Source: DASUNQ01 sp044866775
GTDB lineage: Bacteria > Acidobacteriota > Thermoanaerobaculia > Multivoradales > UBA5704
Reading direction: 5' to 3'
NCBI GenBank assembly: GCA_044866775.1
Contig: JBIOUG010000097.1
Span: 1 to 64,000, forward strand
DNA length: 64,000 bases
Numbering within the stretch: the stretch's first letter is position 1; every line of letters starts with the position of its first letter. This document shows, piece after piece, positions 57,435 to 64,000 of this stretch. The position numbers were made by a program, and so were the translations under genes. A model generated the notes under the pieces. It was not told the DNA's origin. It worked only from the letters and a program-made list of their open reading frames with translations, and did no database searches.

Positions 57435-57883
57435 CTGGCCTCCGGGTCGGGCGGCGTCTCGATGCTCGCGGCAGCCGCCGGCGGTTGCTCCTTGCGCCGC
57501 GTCGAGCGCCGCCGGCGCGGGTTCACGCCGTAGGCGATGAGGCGCTCGCTCTCCGGGCCGTAGTGGCCCTGCAGCGCGGCGACGATGCGGTTGCGCAGCC
57601 GCCGCAGGCGCAACGTCGAATCCTGCCGCCGCCGGGTCAGCTCGCGCAGCCGCGCGGTCGCCGTCGCGTGTTCCTGATCGATCGCGATCATCTCCGCCAG
57701 CTCCTTGCCGAGAGCGGCGTGATCGTGCCGCACGTGCGGCACCTCGTCGAGCGCGCGCTCCACCTCCGCGTACAGGTAGCGCCAGTGCTTGAGCTTGTCG
57801 GACGACCGCCGGGCGGCGTAGACGACCGTCGTGCGCGACGTACGACGGTCGGTTGCCGCGCATGACGGCCGCCTGCGGCGCAC
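57431..57883 (-). CDS. Conserved hypothetical coiled-coil protein
   Basis: Protein of up to 150 residues. From about residue 30 it reads LKHWRYLYAEVERALDEVPHVRHDHAALGKELAEMIAIDQEHATATARLRELTRRRQDSTLRLRRLRNRIVAALQGHYGPESERLIAYGVNPRRRR. This is a helical hairpin with heptads followed by a compact motif (HYGPESERLIAYGVNPRR) that I associate with uncharacterised proteins of GC-rich soil bacteria, and a basic/Pro-rich tail. The N-terminal ~25 residues derive from the 20-bp tandem array, so the true start is uncertain (GTG 57883 is the longest sensible choice). No enzymatic motif is visible. Confidence 0.6.
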   Translation of the reverse strand: MRRRRPSCAATDRRTSRTTVVYAARRSSDKLKHWRYLYAEVERALDEVPHVRHDHAALGKELAEMIAIDQEHATATARLRELTRRRQDSTLRLRRLRNRIVAALQGHYGPESERLIAYGVNPRRRRSTRRKEQPPAAAASIETPPDPEAS

Positions 57884-57980
57884 GACGGCCGGTAGCGCCC
57901 GCCGAGGATCGGTTGCCGCTCACGACGGTCGTCTATGGCTGACGACGGTCGTCTGTCGCGCACGACGGTCGTCGGCTCCA
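57821..57980. repeat. Eight-unit, exact 20-bp-period tandem array (iteron-like)
   Basis: Units start at 57821, 57841, 57861, 57881, 57901, 57921, 57941 and 57961, every 20 bp without slippage. A representative unit is CACGACGGTCGTCTGTCGCG; the ACGACGGTCG core is the most conserved and is nearly self-complementary. Units vary internally, so this is an old array. It overlaps the predicted 5' end of the leftward hypothetical gene. From 57981 to the R-M remnant near 58200 nothing else was found. Twenty bp is close to two helical turns, so a protein could bind repeatedly on one face. Confidence 0.75.
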
Positions 57981-58202
57981 AGCGACGAGCGCGCATCGAT
58001 CGCGACCCGCAGGAGCCTCCGGCGAACGATCTGCGCAGCAGAGCAGCGTTGTCTAGCCTACACGATGCCGCCTTGCCCGCCAACTTCGCTCCAGCACGCG
58101 GCAACTCATGCCGCACGCCCCAAAGTCGGAATGGTCGCGGCGGGATCGGCATGCGCGGCGGTGCCGTGCGCCATATGAGATCGATCTCCTCTGCCGTCAC
58201 CA

Positions 58203-58301
58203 GAGGTCAACGACAAGATCTTCTTTCTCCCCGCTTCGGATCGGTACCTGCTCGCGCTCCTCAACTCTCCGCTGCTCTTCGCCTGGCTGAATGCCGCGTA
58301 G
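58203..58301 (+). pseudogene. Inverted fragment of an Eco57I-type R-M C-terminal region
   Basis: Rightward translation gives EVNDKIFFLPASDRYLLALL followed by NSPLLFAWLNAA and a TAG. This pattern (KxxFLPxxDxYLLxLLNSpL) is typical of the target-recognition/C-terminal region of Eco57I-type DNA methylases, whose main remnant runs on the opposite strand immediately to the right. It therefore looks like a ~100-bp piece of the same gene that was inverted and joined near YYAAF. Identification rests on family memory, not a search. Confidence 0.55.
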
Positions 58302-60154
58302 TACGAGCACTTCCGCAGCTCCCACCAGAAGCAGCCTTGATCCCAGCGTTCCACCAGCCGCTCGCGCCAGCCACTCAAATGACCATGTAGAGCAGGAAAG
58401 CTCGCCGCGAAAGCGTTCTCGGCCTCCGCGCCCGCCAGCGACGACCACGGCCACTGGTGGTCGTCGCTCGACTTGAGCAGGATCATCCACAGCCCGACCC
58501 ACTCCGCGCGCCACCGCCGCACGTCTTGTCCTCGCAGATACGGCTTCAGGATCTCCGCCGAGCGGCCGTCCTCGGCGACAAGCCGGTCCCGCGTGGCGGT
58601 GTCGACGAGAAACGCCTCGTTGAGGCCCGTCTTGATCCCGTAATACGGCTTCACCCCCGCGTACTCCAGGAGCGGCACGCCCCGCGCGCGGATCTTCGCC
58701 ATCAACGCCTCGACGCCCGCCGGCTCCAGCACCCACGGCCCGCCGCCGAGCCGCTCGCGGGGCACGTCGAAGCCTCCCTCCTCCACCTGCCGCCCGAGGT
58801 CGTCGAGCCGTACCTCGTCGCGCGAGATCACGGACACCCGCGGCACGGGGGGCGGCGCCTCCGGCTGCGGCTTCGCGAGGACGACGATCGACGGGAACAC
58901 GTCCGCCTCCGGGAAGATCTCCTTGGCGTGACCCAGGTCCACCAGCGTCTCGAGCCAAGCGTGCTCTGCGAGCAGGCGGCGCAGCGGCTCGGCGTAGCCC
59001 GCCCGCAGCCACTTGTTGGTCACCACGAAGGAGAGGCGGCCGCCCGGTCGAAGCAGCTCGAGCCCGCGCTCGAAGAAGTAGACGTAGAGGTCGGCCACGC
59101 CGTGGTAGGCGCGGAAGCGGTGGGCGAGATAGGGCTTGAGGCTGCCGAGGAGCTCCTGGCGGACGTACGGCGGGTTACCGACGACCACCTCGAAGCCGCC
59201 GTCGGCGAACACCTCCGGGAAAGCCGCCTGCCAGTCGAGCGCGCTGCGGAGGTCGACCTCCGGATCGGCGACCAGGCTGTTGCCGATCCGGATCGTGCGA
59301 TCGAGGTCGGTCAGCCGCTTGCCGCGCTCCGCCGTCTTGATCCAGATCGACAGGCGGCAGATCTGGATCGCCTCCTCGTTCAGCAGGCGGGGTCCAGCAC
59401 CCGCACCCGTTCGACCTCTCCGATCCAGGCGTCCCAGAAGCGGAGCAGCGCCTCCTGCTGCGGCTTGTTGAGCGCGGTAGGGTCGTAGGCCCGCGGCTCG
59501 TCCAGAGCCTTGACCGCCGTTCCCTCCGCTCGCGCCTGCTGCTTGCGGCGCAGCGCCTCGAAGCGTTCGTCGAGGACGCGGTGGAGCGCGTGGCCGACGA
59601 TGAACCGCGTCACGACGCGCGGTGTGTAGAAAGCTCCCTCGCGCCGCCGCCGGGAGACGCGCTCGACGGCGAAGCTGCCGCCCGCCAGCTCCTGCTCGAT
59701 GCGCTCCAGGTCGGTGATCGACTGCTCGAAGATGTGGCCGAGGATCTCCACGTCGACGAGCTGGGCGACGGCGCCTTCCTCGATCGCCGCGGGCGGCGAG
59801 CGGTAGTCGTAGTCGCCGAGCCGCTTGAACTCGGCGAAGACCTCGTCGGGAACTTGCAGGCGGTCGAGACCCGGGTCGCGGGCGAAGAGTCCGCCGTTGT
59901 AGCCGGGGATCCCGAGGGCGCCGCTGCCGCCGTCGATCGCCTGGAACAGGCCCTTGAAGGTCTCCCATTGCGTGCGCGGGTTGTAGGGGTCGCGGTGCGC
60001 GAAAGCGCGCCGGAGCGTCTCGGCCGGGAGCAGCCCGCGGTCCTCCGCGAAGGCCACGAAGAGCACCCGGTCGAGGAGCTTCTGCGTGTAGAGCAGCCGC
60101 GGCGCGGGGAGCGAGGACCTCGGCGCGGAAGAGCGGCTTGCGTTCGACCGGCAT
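58280..60154 (-). pseudogene. Decayed Eco57I-type restriction-modification methylase gene
   Basis: A leftward reading, broken across two frames, reconstructs part of a type IIG-like enzyme. It begins MPVERKPLFRAEVL and jumps, with lost sequence and a frame change near 60115, to LLYTQKLLDRVLFVAFAEDRGLLP and IPGYNGGLFARDP. Helical and SAM regions follow to VRVLDPAC, where a TGA ends that frame at ~59380. The next frame resumes at LLNEEAIQICRLSIWIKTAERGKRLTDLDRTIRIGNSLV, so the GSGAF part of SAM motif I and ~70 residues are missing. The catalytic NPPY box survives (VVVGNPPYVRQE), as does DQGCFWWELRKCSYY. With motif I, the N-terminal nuclease and the C-terminus lost, it must be inactive. Confidence 0.82.
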
Positions 60155-60283
60155 GAGTGCGAGAACCAGACGAAGTCTATCGTGCTCCGAGGCACGCTTC
60201 TTGCTCGTTGCGATGCGCGAATCCGCCTGGGCGCGGAATGATCTCTCGATGTGCGATCGCAATGATCGAAAAGGAGGTGGGCG

Positions 60284-60793
60284 GTGGCAGAGAGCGGAAA
60301 GAAGCCAACGAACGAGACGCTGGGCAGCGCCGTGAGCACGGCGGCCTCGACGCCGTCCGGCCGCTCGACGGCTCGTCGCGCGACGGGTGGAACGACCGGC
60401 GGCGCCGCGCGCGCGGCGGCCAAGGCCAAGAGCACGGCGGCGAAGGTGCGGAAGACGCTGCGCGCGAAGACCGCCGGTCGCGGCAAGAAGGTGGCGGCGG
60501 CCGCGGCCGCGGCGGCCGGGCTCGCGGCGGCGGCGGCCGGCCTCGCGGCGGCGCGGCGCAGCGCGAAGCGTAAGTCGTCGTCGAAGAGCGCCAAGAGCTC
60601 GAGCCGGTCCGCGAAGAAGAGCGGCGGCGCCAAGAAGAGCAGCACGAAGCGGAGCAGCGCCGCGAAGAAGGGCAGCGGCACGAAGCGCCGCAGCGCTGCC
60701 AAGAAGAGCGGCGGCACGAAGCGGGGCGGCGCCGCGAGGAAGGGCGGCGGCGCGAAGCGCGGCGCCGCGTCGCCGAACGTCACCAGCAGCTAG
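60284..60793 (+). CDS. Histone H1-like Ala/Lys/Ser-rich DNA-binding protein
   Basis: Protein of 169 residues starting at GTG 60284 with a strong AAGGAGGTG ribosome site. From about residue 35 it is built of Lys/Arg-Ala/Ser-rich low-complexity sequence (AKAKSTAAKVRKTLRAKTAGRGKKVAAAA, SSSRSAKKSGGAKKSSTKRSSAAKKGSG), like the C-terminal tail of histone H1 and bacterial Hc1/AlgP-type proteins. A central Ala-rich stretch (~66-88) may be helical. It should bind DNA nonspecifically and compact the chromosome. Despite low complexity, good start signals and one uninterrupted frame support it as a real gene. Confidence 0.8.
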   Translation: MAESGKKPTNETLGSAVSTAASTPSGRSTARRATGGTTGGAARAAAKAKSTAAKVRKTLRAKTAGRGKKVAAAAAAAAGLAAAAAGLAAARRSAKRKSSSKSAKSSSRSAKKSGGAKKSSTKRSSAAKKGSGTKRRSAAKKSGGTKRGGAARKGGGAKRGAASPNVTSS

Positions 60794-60896
60794 ACGGACA
60801 GGCTTCTCCCACACGGCGGCCGGCGCGGCAGGGCGAGCGCTCCCCCTCCGCGCCGGCTTCGGCGTGTGCCATCTTGCCGCTTCGCGCCCGCAGCGC

Positions 60897-60924
60897 TTGC
60901 CAGCGCCGCGCGCTTGTGCATAAC
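60897..60924 (+). promoter_or_regulatory. Candidate promoter for a nearly leaderless ogt-like transcript
   Basis: TTGCCA (60897-60902) and CATAAC (60919-60924) are spaced by 16 bp. The expected start site (~60931) falls right at the ATG at 60933, and no Shine-Dalgarno sequence precedes that ATG (the intervening bases are CTCCCCCC). Confidence 0.45.
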
Positions 60925-60932
60925 CTCCCCCC

Positions 60933-61478
60933 ATGCAGCAGCCGGAGGAGAGCGGCGCCACGCAGGTGGAGGTCCCGGCGCCCGCCGTCAGAGTGCTGAT
61001 GCCCTCGCCGCTCGGCGTGCTCGGGCTCGAGCTCGCCGGCACCGTGGTCACCCGCGTGCGCATCGACCTGCCGCCCGCGGACCACGACGGCTACACGCCG
61101 CTGCACGACATCGAGGGCGATTTCCTGGAGGAGGTCTGCGGGCGCTTCGCCGAGTACTTCGCCGGCGCGCGGCGCAAGCTCGAGGTGGACTTCGACCTCT
61201 GCGCCTGCGGCCTCGAGCCGTTCGCGCGGCGCGTGCTGCGCGAGACGGCGAAGATCCCCTACGGCAAGACGCGTACGTATCGCGCGGTGGCGGAAGGGGC
61301 CGGCCGGCCCGAGGCCTACCGGCAGGTGCTCGCCGTGCTGGCCGAGAACCCGCTGCCGATCGTCATCCCGTGCCATCGCGTGGTGGCGAACCGCACCGGG
61401 GTCGGCAGCTACGTCGGCGGCTGGGAGCGGAAGGTCTGGCTCCTGCGGATGGAGGAGGAGGGGCTGGAGAGCGACTGA
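60933..61478 (+). CDS. Methylated-DNA--protein-cysteine methyltransferase (Ogt type)
   Basis: DNA repair protein of 181 residues that removes alkyl groups from O6-alkylguanine to its own cysteine. The C-terminal domain shows FARRVLRETAKIPYGKTRTYRAVAEGAGRPEAYRQV (Tyr and Arg of the helix-turn-helix) and the active-site motif LPIVIPCHRVV (Cys ~146), then GVGSYVGGWERKVWLLRMEE. The N-terminal domain is present but divergent and Ada-type extra domains are absent. Unrelated to the surrounding glycan genes; likely a stand-alone housekeeping gene. Confidence 0.93.
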   Translation: MQQPEESGATQVEVPAPAVRVLMPSPLGVLGLELAGTVVTRVRIDLPPADHDGYTPLHDIEGDFLEEVCGRFAEYFAGARRKLEVDFDLCACGLEPFARRVLRETAKIPYGKTRTYRAVAEGAGRPEAYRQVLAVLAENPLPIVIPCHRVVANRTGVGSYVGGWERKVWLLRMEEEGLESD

Positions 61479-61537
61479 GGGGCGGCGCGCGGCGTCGCTC
61501 GCCGCCCTCTTGCCGACGCAGGTCGATTGCCGAGCCG

Positions 61538-62839
61538 CTAGCTTCCGGGCTCGAGCTCCACTTCCAATTCGACGTCCTCGCCCGCCTCGACCTCGAACTG
61601 CAGGTCGCGCTGGCGATAGCCCGGCCGGACGACGGCGAGGCGGTGCTGGCCGCGATCGACGAGCAGGCCCGAGTGGAGCCGGGAGAGCTCGGAGCCGGTG
61701 CCGAGGAAGCGACCGTCGAGATAGACCGAGGCGTCGTCCGGCTGCACCTCGAGGCGCACGCGTCCCGGGATGGCGCGCGCGTCGCTGCGCACGGCGCCCC
61801 GGCCGTCGTCCTCCTCCTCCACCTCCGCCGCCTCGCCGGCCTCGGCCGCGGCCTCTTCGCGCTCGTCGTCCTCGACGTCGGCTTCGTCGTCGTCCCTCTC
61901 GCCGGCCCGCTCGCGCGCCTCGCGCTCGTAGCGCAGGCGGCGGTCGCGCCGCTCGTGCGTCGTCGACGTCAGGTTCTCCGGCCGCACGGACTCGCCGCGC
62001 TCGAGCTCGTGCTCGACCTGGATCACCACCCCCGGCCGGACGGTGACCTGGCGGGCGATCGTCTGGTAGCCCTCGCGGAAGAGCACGAGGTCGTAGGTCC
62101 CTTCCCGCAGCCAGAGGTACTGCGGGAAGCCGTCGAAGGAGTCGACGCGGCCGACGTACTCGCCGTCGACGTAGACCTCGGTCTTCGCGGGGCTGACGTC
62201 GAGGTCGAGCGCGCCGAGGTCGAAGTCCGACGCGCTACGCCCGTAGTGGCCGTAGCGGCCGCTGCCGTAGTGGCCGTAGCCGCCGTAGCGGCCATAGCCG
62301 TCGTAGAGCCCATACCCGTACGGCGCCGGGTAGTACCAGGGGAAGCCGTAGTGGCCCCAGAAGACGCTGCCCCAGTACCCGCCGTACCAGCCCCAGCCTC
62401 CCGAGTAATAGGGATAGTAAGGGTTGTGCCAGTACCAGGGGTCGCGGTCGCGATGACGGAAGCGGTTCTCCGCCTGGTCGCGGCGCTCGCCGCGGCGGTT
62501 GTCCGGCACGCGCACCGCGCTGCCGGGGTCGCCGGAGCCGCGGTCGGACGAGCGGGCGCCCGGCGACGACGGCGCCGAGGGAGTCGACGGGGTCGACGAC
62601 CGCGGCACCGCCGTGCGGTCGGCGGAGGCGGGACCGCGCTCGCGCGAGGCGCTGCCCTCGCGGTCGGCGAGCGCCGCCGCGGGAGCGAGGACGGCTGCCA
62701 GCAGGAGCGCCGCCGCGGCAGCGGCGCTAGAAGCCCGTCGCGCTGGTCGCGCGACGGAAAGCGCTTCTAGCGTTGATCGAAGCCCGGCGCGAAAGCCTTC
62801 GCGCCTAGGACGCCACGACGCTCGTTTCGGGTGAAGCAT
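61538..62839 (-). CDS. Secreted PEGA-domain protein with Gly/Tyr-rich segment
   Basis: Protein of 433 residues starting at ATG 62839 with a good AAAGGAG ribosome site. The signal peptide has an abnormally long basic n-region (~32 residues) encoded by two palindromic repeats before the hydrophobic core AAAAAALLLAAVLAPAAALA. A Ser/Arg/Asp-rich part and a Tyr/Gly/Trp-rich part (~130-200; PYYPYYSGGWGWYGGYW.., GRYGGYGHYGSGRYGHYG) follow. Then come a first PEGA domain (~208-268; KTEVYVDGEYVGRVDSFDGFPQYLWLREGTYDLVLFREGY), an acidic coiled-coil-like linker (~290-345) and a second PEGA domain (~358-420). PEGA domains are surface-exposed beta modules. The start overlaps the GT2 gene by 35 nt, suggesting co-transcription. 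Confidence 0.85.
   Translation of the reverse strand: MLHPKRASWRPRREGFRAGLRSTLEALSVARPARRASSAAAAAALLLAAVLAPAAALADREGSASRERGPASADRTAVPRSSTPSTPSAPSSPGARSSDRGSGDPGSAVRVPDNRRGERRDQAENRFRHRDRDPWYWHNPYYPYYSGGWGWYGGYWGSVFWGHYGFPWYYPAPYGYGLYDGYGRYGGYGHYGSGRYGHYGRSASDFDLGALDLDVSPAKTEVYVDGEYVGRVDSFDGFPQYLWLREGTYDLVLFREGYQTIARQVTVRPGVVIQVEHELERGESVRPENLTSTTHERRDRRLRYEREARERAGERDDDEADVEDDEREEAAAEAGEAAEVEEEDDGRGAVRSDARAIPGRVRLEVQPDDASVYLDGRFLGTGSELSRLHSGLLVDRGQHRLAVVRPGYRQRDLQFEVEAGEDVELEVELEPGS
62725..62772. repeat. 48-bp nested palindrome inside the signal-peptide coding region
   Basis: CGCTAGAAGC (62725-62734) pairs with GCTTCTAGCG (62763-62772), and inside it CCGTCGCG pairs with CGCGACGG, giving a long imperfect hairpin on either strand. 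It lies within the n-region/early hydrophobic part of the PEGA protein's signal peptide and immediately beside a copy of palindromic repeat R2. The paired structure suggests a mobile palindromic unit inserted in frame. Confidence 0.7.
62780..62810. repeat. Palindromic element R2, fourth copy
   Basis: GCCCGGCGCGAAAGCCTTCG, continuing into CGCC and then TAGGA, matches the R2 units at 46545-46638. It is inside two leftward genes at once: it provides the TAG stop and final codons of the GT2 gene and encodes part of the N-terminus (RREGFRAGLR) of the PEGA protein. Confidence 0.8.
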
Positions 62840-63782
62840 GGAAAGTCTCCTTTCGGTCTCCCGCGCTCACGACCGCGCGTGCGAGCCAGCCACGCTGCAG
62901 GCCGCGGATGTAATGGTACCGGAGCACCTCATCCCAGAGTCGCGGGAACTTCAGCGGCCATTTTTGCAAGGCGCGCACCAGCCATTCCAGCACGCGCTGG
63001 CGGCCGCGCGGGGGCAGCGGCGGCGGCCCCTCCGGCCCGAGGCCGAGGAAGCCGCCGAGCTCGGGGTGCAGGGCGTGGAAGACGACCGCGCAGTAGCCCG
63101 CCTTCTCCTGGCGGGCGGCGAAGCGCGCGAGGTCGGTCGGGTGGTCGTGCGCCGCCACCGCCCGCGGCTCGTAGACCAGCCGTAAACCACGCTGCCGCAA
63201 GCGGTAGGCGCATTCGATGTCCTCCCACGCCGGATAGGGAAAGCGGGTGTCGAAGGGCTCGGCGAGGAGCAGCGCGCGCGGCAGCGAGAGGTTCGAGGTG
63301 TAGAGGAAGTTGAACGGCACGTCCTCGGGACGGTCGATCAGCGCGTAGCCGAACTGCAGGCCGTGCTCGTTGATGTAGCGCAGGAACGGCGTCGGGCGCA
63401 GGCGCGGGTGCCAGCCGGTGTAGCCGATGACGGCGAGATCCGGGTCGTCGCCGCGGGCGGCGTGGGCGGCGCGGTGGGCCGCCAACCAGCCACTCGCGGG
63501 GACGGTATCGTCCCCCAGGAAGGCCACCCAGCGGCCGCGCGCCGCCGCCACGCCGGCGTTGCGCGCCGCGGCCGGGCCGCGGTTGTCCTGGTAGATCACC
63601 CGCGCCGGCACGCGCCAGGCGCGGCCGGCGAGCCAGACCGCCGTGCCGTCGGTCGAGCCGTCGTCCACCACCACGAGCTCGAACGGCGGCGCCCCCACCT
63701 GCGCCTCGACCGCCGCCACCACCTCCGGCAGCACGTCGAGGCGATTGTAGGTGGGGACGACGACCGAGACCTCCGGGTGCAT
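62805..63782 (-). CDS. Glycosyltransferase family 2
   Basis: Protein of 325 residues starting at ATG 63782. PEVSVVVPTYNRLDVLPEVVAAVEAQ, ELVVVDDGSTDGT, QDNRGPAAARNAGVAAARGRWVAFLGDDTVP (DxD position GDD, ~92) and the acceptor region LSLPRALLLAEPFDTRFPYPAWEDIECAYRLRQRGLRLVYEP are canonical GT2. Distal to the main locus and leftward, it may modify another surface glycan. Its stop codon lies in repeat R2 and it overlaps the PEGA gene start. Confidence 0.9.
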   Translation of the reverse strand: MHPEVSVVVPTYNRLDVLPEVVAAVEAQVGAPPFELVVVDDGSTDGTAVWLAGRAWRVPARVIYQDNRGPAAARNAGVAAARGRWVAFLGDDTVPASGWLAAHRAAHAARGDDPDLAVIGYTGWHPRLRPTPFLRYINEHGLQFGYALIDRPEDVPFNFLYTSNLSLPRALLLAEPFDTRFPYPAWEDIECAYRLRQRGLRLVYEPRAVAAHDHPTDLARFAARQEKAGYCAVVFHALHPELGGFLGLGPEGPPPLPPRGRQRVLEWLVRALQKWPLKFPRLWDEVLRYHYIRGLQRGWLARAVVSAGDRKETFHASPETSVVAS

Positions 63783-63959
63783 GCCGGGAGCTTACATCCG
63801 CCGCCGGCGGCGGACTCATTGACCGGCGGCGAGGCAGGAACGGCGCCTACCGGGCCCGCATCTCTGGCCGCGCTGGCGACGGCGAGAAAGGGCTCGTCAT
63901 CGGATCTTCATGCCCCAAAGCATGCCGCAGTGAGTGACATGGTCACCGCGAGAAGCCGC

Positions 63960-64000
63960 TCACTGCACGTACCCGAGGGCGCGGAGGCGCTCGCGCTCCT
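63960..64000 (-). CDS. C-terminal end of a gene running in from the right
   Basis: Leftward frame ending in TGA (63960-63962) and reading ERERLRALGYVQ. A tail of the form LRALGYV is common at the C-termini of sulfatases and some TPR proteins in soil bacteria, so a sulfatase is possible but unproven. The 177 bp between this stop and the GT2 start at 63782 hold no gene I can support. Confidence 0.4.
   Translation of the reverse strand, partial: ERERLRALGYVQ

Noticed and set aside
57821..57980. CRISPR array
   Set aside because: The repeat period is only 20 bp with no separate spacers, and no cas genes are present.
58457..59488. 343-residue rightward open frame
   Set aside because: Antisense to the restriction-modification remnant, whose NPPY motif and family segments are on the minus strand.
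60866..62770. 634-residue rightward open frame
   Set aside because: Partly out-of-frame over the Ogt gene and antisense to the PEGA gene; Val/Ala/Arg-rich low complexity.

Overview
ORGANISM AND SETTING. The window is very GC-rich bacterial DNA (most third positions G or C) with a Gram-negative envelope signature: Wza- and Wzc-type export proteins, several outer-membrane beta-barrel candidates and many signal peptides. GTG and TTG starts outnumber ATG. My best guess is an Acidobacteriota-like or other deep-branching soil or sediment bacterium; that is inference from style only, since no rRNA or ribosomal-protein marker is present. No insertion sequence, tRNA, rRNA or CRISPR array was found.

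LAYOUT. (1) 1-8.8 kb: a leftward O-antigen ligase-like gene, then a rightward export block: beta-barrel protein, Wza-like porin, Wzc-like BY-kinase, PHP-type phosphatase, TPR-like protein and a secreted hypothetical. (2) 8.9-13.3 kb: sulfate activation (fused ATP sulfurylase/APS kinase plus a CysQ-like phosphatase), a small secreted protein and a Cys-motif/TPR protein, then about 600 bp of non-coding DNA holding a degenerate 21-bp tandem array. (3) 13.9-46.5 kb: a very large polysaccharide locus. It holds about 13 glycosyltransferases, a Wzx-like flippase, a Wzy-like polymerase, an asparagine-synthase-type amidotransferase, a carbamoyltransferase, four methyltransferases, sugar epimerases, an oxidoreductase/aminotransferase/hexapeptide acyltransferase trio, and an unusual ACP, AMP-ligase and ketoreductase set. 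Many genes overlap by exactly 4 bp (GTGA, TTGA or ATGA), implying one translationally coupled operon, interrupted by an intrinsic terminator at 39.64 kb. (4) 46.6-53.4 kb: a leftward AfsR/SARP-like ATPase regulator, then a giant secreted SdrD-B-type protein and a subtilase. (5) 53.4-57.4 kb: a compact candidate lasso-peptide cluster in the order PqqD-like leader-binding protein (B1), asparagine-synthetase-like cyclase (C), precursor (A), HPr-kinase-like kinase (K), followed by a small outer-membrane protein. (6) 57.4-64 kb: a conserved hypothetical protein next to an exact 20-bp-period tandem array, a decayed Eco57I-type restriction-modification gene, a histone-H1-like protein, an Ogt-type DNA repair protein, a PEGA-domain secreted protein, a family-2 glycosyltransferase and the end of another gene.

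HOW IT WORKS TOGETHER. The large locus appears to build, flip, polymerise and export a heavily decorated heteropolysaccharide, with likely amidation, carbamoylation, O-methylation, N-acylation and possibly sulfation. The BY-kinase/PHP-phosphatase pair would control chain length and export. The lasso cluster is a separate unit. Its precursor matches the leader pattern Y/WxxPxLxxxGxxxxxT and yields a predicted 18-residue core, GPLAPPEDFPNPGGSQPV, but no B2 leader protease or dedicated ABC exporter is visible. Several short palindromic repeat families are scattered through the window and in places form part of coding sequences, supplying stop codons, a C-terminal tail and a signal-peptide n-region.
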